5,413 nucleotides of DNA from Pseudomonadota bacterium (GTDB lineage: Bacteria; Pseudomonadota; Gammaproteobacteria; Steroidobacterales; Steroidobacteraceae). The notes under the pieces are model-generated. The model did no database searches. It worked only from the letters and a program-made list of their open reading frames with translations, and was not told where the DNA came from. A program made the translations under genes and the position numbers. The stretch spans positions 1-5,413 of the forward strand of contig JAJXZV010000205.1 of NCBI GenBank assembly GCA_021779875.1, read 5' to 3'. This document shows, piece by piece, positions 1 to 5,413 of this stretch (position 1 is the stretch's first letter; each line of letters opens with the position of its first letter).

Positions 1-1016
1 TCGTTGGCCCGCGGGGCGTCGTAGATCGGACCCACGATGACCGGGACGTGATAGGCGGCGATGGTGTCGAGGATGTCCTGGGCGTGCGTGACGTGGTTCA
101 GGATGACCTTGAGGTGGAATTCCTCGGCGATCTGCATGGCGACCTGGACCTCGTTGCTCTCGTAGGCGCCGAAGACCACGGGCTTCTCACCCTTGAGATA
201 GGGGATCAGGGCCTCGAATTTGAGATCCCTCTTCGGCGGCTCGCCCTTGAAATCGGGCTTGGCGGCCGCCGCGCGCACGTCCATGTAGTGCTGGGCGTCG
301 AGCAGGGTCTGGCGGATCTGCGAGGCGACGCCCATGCGGGTCGCCGGGAACTTGGCCGGGAGCGCGCCGTGGCCGGACCGGCGGCGCACCTCGCCGTCGA
401 AGTTCATGGCGAGCGCGAGGTCCGCGGCCAGGATCATCTGGTCGCGGTCGCGGCCATACAGCTGAATCAGCGCATCCTGGCCGGGCACCGAGTCCTCGGA
501 GGCCGGCGCGACGATCGCGGTCGTGACCCCGTTGATGCGGTTCACCGGGATGCGCACGGTCTCGGCGTGAAAGGCGTCGACGACGCGCATCTGCGGCATG
601 ATCTCGTCGCTGGATTCGACCAGGTCGTTGCCGTTCTTGTCCGAGGCGACCTCGGTGAGACCGAGATGGGTCTCGGCGTCGAACAGGCCCGGGTAGACGG
701 TCATGCCGCGGGCGTCGAACACCTGGGCGCCCCGGGGAACGGCGACCGACCCGGCGGCGCCCACCGCCGTGATCCGCCCGTCGGTGACGACGACGGTGCC
801 GTTCTCGATGGTGCCGTGGCTGACGGTGAGCAGCTTGCCGCCGACGATGGCGATCGCCTTCGGCGGGCGCAGGGCGGTCTCGTTGGGACCGACCGCGGAT
901 TTCGCGGGCGCCGCCGCCTGCGCCGCGCAGGCGGTCAACGACCACGCGAACAGGGCGGTGACGAGTGCGCCGGCGGCGCCGGACGGCGCGTCGAGTCGTC
1001 GAGCTTGGAAGATCAC
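1..1016 (-). CDS. Lipoprotein amidohydrolase-like protein with degenerate metal site (3' end outside window)
   Basis: This is an imidazolonepropionase-like amidohydrolase paralogue, read from a GTG at 1016. The 338 visible codons stay open to the left edge, so the C-terminal part is missing. Residues 15-30 form a hydrophobic stretch ending in the lipobox LTAC (Cys30), which predicts a lipid-anchored envelope protein. Residues 53-110 match the usual N-terminal beta-sandwich up to the YPG turn. It is clearly related to the gene just upstream: both carry SHGT(I/L)E, TRMG and PPKRDLK(F/L)EAL in the same order. Where the neighbour has the metal-binding His-Ser-His, this protein has Glu115-Thr-His117, and the neighbour's IHCY histidine is replaced by Gly283. 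His308 (NHV) is kept. Loss of two ligands suggests little or no hydrolase activity, or a changed metal site; this is inference. The start overlaps the upstream stop in GTGA and has a good SD at 1024-1030, so the two are probably translationally coupled. Substrate unknown. Confidence 0.85.
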   Translation of the reverse strand, partial: MIFQARRLDAPSGAAGALVTALFAWSLTACAAQAAAPAKSAVGPNETALRPPKAIAIVGGKLLTVSHGTIENGTVVVTDGRITAVGAAGSVAVPRGAQVFDARGMTVYPGLFDAETHLGLTEVASDKNGNDLVESSDEIMPQMRVVDAFHAETVRIPVNRINGVTTAIVAPASEDSVPGQDALIQLYGRDRDQMILAADLALAMNFDGEVRRRSGHGALPAKFPATRMGVASQIRQTLLDAQHYMDVRAAAAKPDFKGEPPKRDLKFEALIPYLKGEKPVVFGAYESNEVQVAMQIAEEFHLKVILNHVTHAQDILDTIAAYHVPVIVGPIYDAPRAN

Positions 1017-2368
1017 TGACCGTCTCCTTCGTCATCCGCGCCGGTGAAGCCCGCGGAATGCATGACGCCGTGGAAGTGCGTGGTGCCGAATCCCGGCAGG
1101 CTCGAGTCGAAGAACAGGTCCCCGTCGATGTAGACCTTCTCGGCCCGCGCGTAGGTGGACAGCGGATCGACGTTCCAGACCACGAGGTCGGCGTCCTTGC
1201 CCACGTCGATCGACCCCACGCGGTCCTCGACGCCGATGATCCAGGCCGGATTGAGCGTGATCATCCGGATCGCCTCGTCCTCCGTGGCGCCGCCGTAGTG
1301 CACCATCTTGCCCGCCTCCTGGTTCAACCGTCGGATGTGGTCGTTCGAGTCGCTCTTCAGGGCCACGCGCACGCCCTCGCGCATGCTCATGACCGCGTTC
1401 CAGGGGATGGCGTCCCAGGCCTCGTCCTTGTAGCCCCACCAGTCGGCGAAGGTGGCGATGGCGGTGCCGGTGGGCGCGATCTGGTCGCCCACCTTGTACA
1501 TCTCGAGCGCGTGGTGGAAGGCGCGGATCTTGTAGCCGTATTCCTTCGCGATGGCCTCCTCGGTGAGGAACTCGTCGGCGCGATAGCAGTGGATCTGCAC
1601 GTAGAGCTTGCCGCGCAGCACGTCGGCCAGGGCCTCGAGCTTCAGGTCGCGCTTCGGCGGCACGAGGTCCTTGTCGCCCTTCGCCACCTTGGCGTCATAG
1701 GCGCTCCACGCCGCCATGTAGGCCCTGGCATCCTCGAGGGCCTGGCGCTGAACCTCGAAATTGCCCATGCGCGTGCCCGGCAACTCGTTGCGTCCGCCGT
1801 ACACCCGCTTCGGGTTCTCGCCGCTCGCGAACTTGATCGAACGCGGCGCGTTCGGGAACAGCATGCCCTCGCGCGGCAGGCCGAACTTGTTCTTGATGAC
1901 GACCGCCTGGCCGCCGATCATGTTGGCCGAACCGTGCAGCAGCAGCTCGGTGGTGACCCCGCCGGCGAGCGCGTCGTAGAGGGCGGCGTCGCTGCTGTCG
2001 AAGGCGTCGATCATCATCATGGACGGGGTGACGGGACTCGTGGCCTCGTTGACGTCGTCGCCCAGCGCGGAGTGCGAATGCGGGTCGATGATGCCGGGCG
2101 TGACGTACTTCCCCGTCGCGTCGATCACCTGGGCCTGCGCCGGCGCGTCGACCGAGGCGCCGACGCCGGCGATCTTGCCCTGGTGGATCCAGACGCTGGC
2201 GTGCTCGAGCGTGCCGTGCGAGGCGGTCATGACGGTCGCGTTCTTGATGACGACGTCGGGCGGCGCCTGGGCGGCGGCTTCGGCGCCGAGCGCCGATGAG
2301 GCGAACGCCGACGCGGCGAACAGGAGCAGGCCGGGGACATGTCGCGATGAGCGGCGGAACGGGTACAC
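1013..2368 (-). CDS. Secreted imidazolonepropionase-like amidohydrolase (metal-dependent hydrolase)
   Basis: This is an amidohydrolase-superfamily enzyme of 451 residues from the GTG at 2368. That start has an excellent SD five bases upstream and gives a tidy signal peptide: a basic RRSSRH start, a hydrophobic run, and a likely cleavage after AEA near residue 31. The same frame runs on to an ATG at 2434 that has no SD and would bury the signal. The metal site looks intact: HSH (His97, His99) after the TPGIIDP turn, His260 in IHCY, His285/286, and Asp340 in KSDSND. The C-terminal NPA...DR.GSID.GKDADLV stretch is the usual closing beta-sandwich. It most resembles the COG1228-type periplasmic hydrolases, some of which are dipeptidases; the substrate cannot be read here. 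The tail holds a small His cluster (HFHGVMH). Its stop overlaps the start of the degenerate paralogue, so the two are probably made together in the envelope. Confidence 0.88.
   Translation of the reverse strand: MYPFRRSSRHVPGLLLFAASAFASSALGAEAAAQAPPDVVIKNATVMTASHGTLEHASVWIHQGKIAGVGASVDAPAQAQVIDATGKYVTPGIIDPHSHSALGDDVNEATSPVTPSMMMIDAFDSSDAALYDALAGGVTTELLLHGSANMIGGQAVVIKNKFGLPREGMLFPNAPRSIKFASGENPKRVYGGRNELPGTRMGNFEVQRQALEDARAYMAAWSAYDAKVAKGDKDLVPPKRDLKLEALADVLRGKLYVQIHCYRADEFLTEEAIAKEYGYKIRAFHHALEMYKVGDQIAPTGTAIATFADWWGYKDEAWDAIPWNAVMSMREGVRVALKSDSNDHIRRLNQEAGKMVHYGGATEDEAIRMITLNPAWIIGVEDRVGSIDVGKDADLVVWNVDPLSTYARAEKVYIDGDLFFDSSLPGFGTTHFHGVMHSAGFTGADDEGDGQ
1024..1030 (-). promoter_or_regulatory. 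Ribosome binding site deciding the GTG start of the lipoprotein amidohydrolase
   Basis: GAAGGAG on the minus strand lies 7 bases before the GTG at 1016-1014. It sits inside the last codons of the upstream amidohydrolase and supports a GTG start overlapping that gene's TGA, rather than a later in-frame ATG that would remove the lipoprotein signal. Confidence 0.7.
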
Positions 2369-2373
2369 CAGGA

Positions 2374-2378
2374 CCTCC
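2374..2378 (-). promoter_or_regulatory. Strong Shine-Dalgarno deciding the GTG start of the secreted amidohydrolase
   Basis: GGAGG (within CGGAGGT) on the minus strand lies 5 bases before the GTG at 2368-2366. It is the best SD-like match in the gap, and the reason for preferring this start over the in-frame ATG at 2434. Confidence 0.75.
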
Positions 2379-2407
2379 GAAAGGGATTGGACCAGCCAGG
2401 AACGACG

Positions 2408-2427
2408 CGCGCGCCTCGCGGCGCGCG
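2408..2427 (-). other. GC-rich hairpin in the gap before the amidohydrolase pair
   Basis: CGCGCGCC (2408-2415) and GGCGCGCG (2420-2427) are perfect inverted arms of 8 bp around a 4-base loop, in an alternating CG tract. On the minus strand the hairpin is not followed by a T run, so it is a poor intrinsic terminator. If transcription starts at the -10 element just upstream, it would lie at the very 5' end of the leader and could affect mRNA stability or translation. In such GC-rich DNA it may also be chance. Confidence 0.35.
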
Positions 2428-2433
2428 TGCGCA

Positions 2434-2442
2434 TCTATATCA
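2434..2442 (-). promoter_or_regulatory. Possible extended -10 promoter element for the amidohydrolase pair
   Basis: The minus strand reads TGATATAGA, an extended -10 (TG-n-TATAGA) with four of six matches to TATAAT. It is the only AT-rich island in the 121-base gap and lies about 66 bases before the GTG start. No good -35 box is found 16-18 bases upstream, so support is modest. Confidence 0.3.
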
Positions 2443-2489
2443 CGGCCGACGCGCAGCGCCTAGCGCGAAACCGGACCCGGGGATGCTCC

Positions 2490-4904
2490 TCATGAGCGCA
2501 GCCTCGCCCCCGCCGGATCGTGCAGCGGCTGCAGCCGCACGGTCGCCGCGCGCAGCTCGCCGAGCACGTCGATATCGAAGCGCTCGCCGTCGCGCGCGAG
2601 CGCGGCGGGCACGTAGCCGGCGGCCAGGCTGCGGTCCACCCAGTGCCCGTACGCGCCCGAGGTCACGTACCCCACCGCCTCGCCGTCCTTGACCAGGGAC
2701 TCGTAGCCGACGACGTCGGCGTCGCCGGCCGCGACCTCCAGGACGACGAACCGGCGCTTCGGGCCCGCGGCGCGCTCGGCGAGCGCCGCGGCGCGGCCGG
2801 TGAACCGGGGCTTGTCGAAGTCGACGAAGCGGTCGAGGCCGGTCTCGCCCGCCGTGTAGTCCGGCCGGAAGTCCTTGTTGAAGGAGCCGTAGCCCTTCTC
2901 CAGGCGCAGCGAGGAGAGGGCGCGCCCGCCGAAATGCGCGAGGCCGAGCGGGCGTCCCGCATCCCACAGATCGTCGTACAAGGTCGCGAAGTAATCCGGC
3001 GTCGTCCAGATCTCGTAGCCGAGCTCGCCGGTGAAGCCCGCGCGCGCGAGGATCGCGGGCGCGAGACCGACGGCCGTCTGCCGGACCTGGAACAGCTTGA
3101 AGGACGACGCCGAGAGATCCTCGCGGGTCAGCCGCTGCAGGAGCTCGCGCGCGCGCGGGCCGGCGACCGACACCCCGCAGAGCGTCGAGGCCGCCGAGCG
3201 CACGAACACGTCGTCCGGCGGCGCCGACCTCCAGAACCAGCGCATGTGGAATTCCTCCGCGAATCCCGAACCCACGATCAGGAATCGGTCGTCGGCGAGG
3301 CATGCGATCGACATATCCCCGACGATCCGCCCGGCCTCGTTCAGCAGGGGCGCGAGCGCGAGGCGGTTGGGGCGCGGCAGGCGCGCCGCGAACACGCCGT
3401 CGAGCCAGGCGCGTGCACCACGCCCGGTCACCTCGTACTTGCCGTAGTTGGTCGTCTCGTAGAGTCCGACGGACGTGCGCACCGCGCGGCATTCGGCGCC
3501 CACGATGGGAAATGCCTCCGAGCGGCGGTAGGTCGGGGTCTCGCGCGGCTCGACCCCCGGCGGCGCGAACCACAGCGCGTGCTCGAGCCCGAAGTTCGCG
3601 CCCATGACGGCGCCCGCGGCGAGCAGCTTCTCGTGAATCGGCGAACGGCGCACCGGGCGCGCCGCGGTCAGCTCCTCGTTGGGGTAGGCGAGGCGGAACC
3701 GCCGGCCGTAATTCTCCGGCACCTTGAGCGAGGTGTAGCGGGGGGTCGCGAAGGCGCCGAAGCGCGCCACGTCCATCGACAGGATGTCCTGCCCGGGATC
3801 GCCGTGCGCCATCCAGCGGGACAGGACGAGCCCGATGCCGCCGCCCTGGCTGAATCCGGCCATCACCGCGCAGGCGACCCAGAAATTGCGCAATCCCCGC
3901 ACCGGGCCGACCAGCGGATTGCCGTCGGGGGCGAAGGTGAACGGGCCGTTGATGGCCTTGCGGATGCCCGCGCGCCCCAGGGCGGGGAAATGCCGGAAGC
4001 CGACCTCGAAGTAGGGCGCGAGGCGCTCGAAGTCCTCGGGCAGCAGCTGCATCGAGAAGTCCTCGGGCGTGTGGTCCGGCGACCAGACGACGCCGTGCGG
4101 CTCGTAGGTGCCGATCAGCGCCCCGCCCCGCTCCTGGCGCATGTAGATCTCGCCCGCGTAATCGGTGGTGTTGACGATCTCCCGGCCGAGCCCCGCGAGC
4201 TCGGGAAGGTCCTCGGTGATCAGGTAGTGGTGCTCCATGGCCAGCACCGGCAGCTCGATGCCGACCATGCGGCCGATCTCGCGGGCCCACAGGCCCGCGC
4301 AGTTGACCACGTGCTCGGCGTGCACGGTGCCCTTGTCGGTGACCACGTTCCAGGTTCCGTCGGGGCGCTGCTCGAGCGCGAGCACGCGGGTGAATCGCTC
4401 GACCGAGGCGCCGAGCCGGCGTGCCGCCTTGACGTAGGCGTGGGTGGTGCCCGCCGGGTCGCAGTGCCCGCCGTCCGCTCGCCACAGCGCGCCGATGAAA
4501 TACCGCGGATCGATCAGCGGATTGAGGCGCCGCGCCTCGTCGAGCGTGATCATCTCGGTCTCCATGCCGAGATATCGGGCACGCGAGCAGATGAGCTTCA
4601 GGCTGTCGAGCTCGCCCCGATCGGCCGCGAGCATCAAACCGCCGTTCGGATGCAGGCCGCAGGACTGGCCGGACAGCTCCTCGATCTCACGGTACAGATC
4701 GATGGTGTATTTCTGCAGCCGCGAGATGTTCGCCTCGCCGTTGAAGGTATGCATGCCGCCGGCCGCGTGCCAGGTGGACCCCGAGGTCAGCTCGCTCTTC
4801 TCGAGCAGCAGCGCGTCGGTCCAGCCGATCTTCGCGAGGTGATAGAGCACGCTCGCCCCGACCACGCCGCCCCCGATGACCACGACCCGTGCGCCGTCTT
4901 TCAT
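2490..4904 (-). CDS. FAD-dependent dimethylglycine/sarcosine dehydrogenase-like protein with GcvT domain
   Basis: This complete flavoprotein has 804 residues, close to the size of the dimethylglycine/sarcosine dehydrogenase family. Such enzymes oxidise an N-methyl group and pass the formaldehyde unit to tetrahydrofolate, giving 5,10-methylene-THF. Visible parts: a dinucleotide-binding fold at residues 7-36 with GGGVVG and Glu35; the STWHAAG motif at 43-49, whose His46 matches the histidine that binds FAD covalently in the mammalian enzymes; AMEHHYLIT at 222-230, matching the active-site His/Tyr region; a DAO domain to about 370 and a linker domain to about 425; then a GcvT-like domain with Asp530 (GRIVGD, the folate-site Asp position) and RAGFTGELGYEI at 621-632; the family's LRLEKGYGSFNKD at 666-678; and a GcvT C-terminal barrel to about 797. 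It has no export signal, so it is cytoplasmic. The start overlaps the SoxG-like stop (ATGA). The exact substrate (dimethylglycine, sarcosine or another methylamine) is not determined. Confidence 0.9.
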   Translation of the reverse strand: MKDGARVVVIGGGVVGASVLYHLAKIGWTDALLLEKSELTSGSTWHAAGGMHTFNGEANISRLQKYTIDLYREIEELSGQSCGLHPNGGLMLAADRGELDSLKLICSRARYLGMETEMITLDEARRLNPLIDPRYFIGALWRADGGHCDPAGTTHAYVKAARRLGASVERFTRVLALEQRPDGTWNVVTDKGTVHAEHVVNCAGLWAREIGRMVGIELPVLAMEHHYLITEDLPELAGLGREIVNTTDYAGEIYMRQERGGALIGTYEPHGVVWSPDHTPEDFSMQLLPEDFERLAPYFEVGFRHFPALGRAGIRKAINGPFTFAPDGNPLVGPVRGLRNFWVACAVMAGFSQGGGIGLVLSRWMAHGDPGQDILSMDVARFGAFATPRYTSLKVPENYGRRFRLAYPNEELTAARPVRRSPIHEKLLAAGAVMGANFGLEHALWFAPPGVEPRETPTYRRSEAFPIVGAECRAVRTSVGLYETTNYGKYEVTGRGARAWLDGVFAARLPRPNRLALAPLLNEAGRIVGDMSIACLADDRFLIVGSGFAEEFHMRWFWRSAPPDDVFVRSAASTLCGVSVAGPRARELLQRLTREDLSASSFKLFQVRQTAVGLAPAILARAGFTGELGYEIWTTPDYFATLYDDLWDAGRPLGLAHFGGRALSSLRLEKGYGSFNKDFRPDYTAGETGLDRFVDFDKPRFTGRAAALAERAAGPKRRFVVLEVAAGDADVVGYESLVKDGEAVGYVTSGAYGHWVDRSLAAGYVPAALARDGERFDIDVLGELRAATVRLQPLHDPAGARLRS

Positions 4905-4910
4905 GAAAGA
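4897..4910. repeat. 14-bp perfect palindrome over the stop/start junction
   Basis: TCTTTCATGAAAGA is its own reverse complement and covers the overlapping TGA stop of the SoxG-like gene and the ATG of the dehydrogenase gene. As RNA it could form only a weak 5-bp stem with a CATG loop. It might be a protein site or simply chance. Confidence 0.4.
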
Positions 4911-5413
4911 TCACTCCCCTCGAAGCTCAGTCCATTCAACACGTCGTTCAAGGTCGATTCGGCAGCCGCCTCGGCGCCGAAGGGCCGGGCCGCCTGGAGC
5001 AGCCACTCGCGCACGTGGCGCGCCGTGGTCGCGGGGGTCAGGAGCAGAAGTCCCGACGGCAGGGCCGCGAGGATCGCGGCGACCTGGGCGAGTACCGTGG
5101 CCGCCGCATGGCCGACCGGAAGGCCGCCCTCGAGGTCCAGGCGGCAGGAGCGCGCCAGCACGGGTCCCAGGGCGGTCCCGCACAGATGCATCGCCGCGAG
5201 ACCGGACGACAGATCCACGGCGATGCCGCAGCCGGCGGCCGCCGACTGCCACGCGCGGGCGGCCGAGCCGGGCTGCGCGGGCGGCGCCAGCCGCAGCCAG
5301 CGCTCGGGGCGCACGCACAGCACGAGCTGCCCGGTGGTCGCGGCCAGCCGCCCGAAGCCGGGCGTGGGCACGCCCTGCGCGTGCAACCGCGCGGTCAGCA
5401 TCGGCGCCTGGCC
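4901..5413 (-). CDS. Sarcosine oxidase gamma subunit-like protein (SoxG family), 5' end outside window
   Basis: The frame is open to the right edge. An ATG at 5401 would give 166 residues, but typical SoxG proteins (about 180-210 residues) have more sequence before the point matching this ATG, and no clear SD precedes it, so the true start is probably beyond the window. The match to SoxG is by pattern, counting from the ATG: VLCVRPERWLRL (27-38; family form WLGPDEWLL), a VDLSSG strand (62-67), then LARSCRLDLEGGLPVGHAAATVL, which follows the family's order of block, 'D-L/V-h-p', FP.G and a Thr-rich strand, and finally HVREWLLQAARPFG (family: a Trp-rich helix ending D/QAA..YG). In heterotetrameric sarcosine oxidase, SoxG is a small subunit with a GcvT-like fold that works with SoxA, SoxB and SoxD. 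Here it is followed, with a 4-base overlap, by a dehydrogenase that already has its own GcvT domain. The protein is quite divergent, so the family call is moderate. Confidence 0.68.
   Translation of the reverse strand, partial: GQAPMLTARLHAQGVPTPGFGRLAATTGQLVLCVRPERWLRLAPPAQPGSAARAWQSAAAGCGIAVDLSSGLAAMHLCGTALGPVLARSCRLDLEGGLPVGHAAATVLAQVAAILAALPSGLLLLTPATTARHVREWLLQAARPFGAEAAAESTLNDVLNGLSFEGSDLS
4914..4920 (-). promoter_or_regulatory. Ribosome binding site of the dehydrogenase gene
   Basis: AGGGGAG on the minus strand lies 9 bases before the ATG at 4904-4902, within the last codons of the SoxG-like gene. The spacing is slightly long but usable, and supports this start, which leaves only six residues before the FAD-binding strand. 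Confidence 0.6.

Noticed and set aside
1..1016. Pseudogene call for the degenerate amidohydrolase
   Set aside because: The frame is open throughout, with an intact lipoprotein signal, good SD and conserved non-catalytic blocks. The ligand losses look like functional divergence, not decay.
48..1019. Long plus-strand open frame opposite the lipoprotein amidohydrolase
   Set aside because: The translation is rich in Gly, Arg, Asp and Val with no recognisable motif, while the minus strand encodes a clear amidohydrolase. Long antisense frames are expected in GC-rich genes.
187..1035. Minus-strand open frame overlapping the lipoprotein amidohydrolase in another frame
   Set aside because: Its product is arginine-rich and without motifs. 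The frame starting at GTG 1016 gives the paralogous amidohydrolase.
965..2299. 444-residue plus-strand open frame opposite the secreted amidohydrolase
   Set aside because: It is a low-complexity-like shadow rich in Val, Arg, Asp, Gly and His with no domain signature. The minus strand has an intact metal site and signal peptide.
2443..2489. Intrinsic terminator after the dehydrogenase gene
   Set aside because: Only short GC inverted repeats (for example 5-bp arms at 2450-2454 and 2463-2467) are present, with no following T run on the minus strand.
2440..4485. 681-residue minus-strand frame inside the dehydrogenase gene
   Set aside because: It is an arginine- and alanine-rich frame-shifted shadow of the FAD/GcvT protein, whose own frame is complete and full of family motifs.

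Overview
The window is very GC-rich, densely packed and coded entirely on the minus strand. It looks like the chromosome of a high-GC proteobacterium: Sec and lipoprotein export signals, GTG starts, strong Shine-Dalgarno sites, and sarcosine/dimethylglycine-type enzymes next to secreted imidazolonepropionase-like amidohydrolases. The sequence alone does not support a finer placement.

In transcription order (high to low coordinates) there are two gene pairs. Pair 1 is the 3' part of a SoxG-like gene (sarcosine oxidase gamma-subunit family; 4901 to beyond the right edge), followed with a 4-base ATGA overlap by a complete 804-residue flavoprotein (2490-4904). The flavoprotein joins an N-terminal FAD amine oxidoreductase domain to a C-terminal GcvT-like folate domain, the architecture of dimethylglycine and sarcosine dehydrogenases. 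The pair points to cytoplasmic oxidation of an N-methylated glycine or similar amine, with one-carbon transfer to tetrahydrofolate.

A 121-base gap (2369-2489) follows. It holds a possible extended -10 promoter element, a GC-rich hairpin and a strong ribosome binding site.

Pair 2 is two paralogous amidohydrolases. The first (1013-2368, GTG start) has a Sec signal peptide and an intact HxH metal site. The second (1-1016, GTG start, cut by the left edge) overlaps it by four bases (GTGA), carries a lipoprotein signal, and has lost at least two metal-ligand histidines. It looks like a catalytically divergent or inactive partner exported with the active enzyme. No sequence evidence ties the envelope pair to the cytoplasmic demethylation pair beyond proximity and shared strand.

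I found no RNA genes, mobile elements, CRISPR arrays or clear intrinsic terminators. The families are known. The most notable point is the coupled intact/degenerate amidohydrolase pair.
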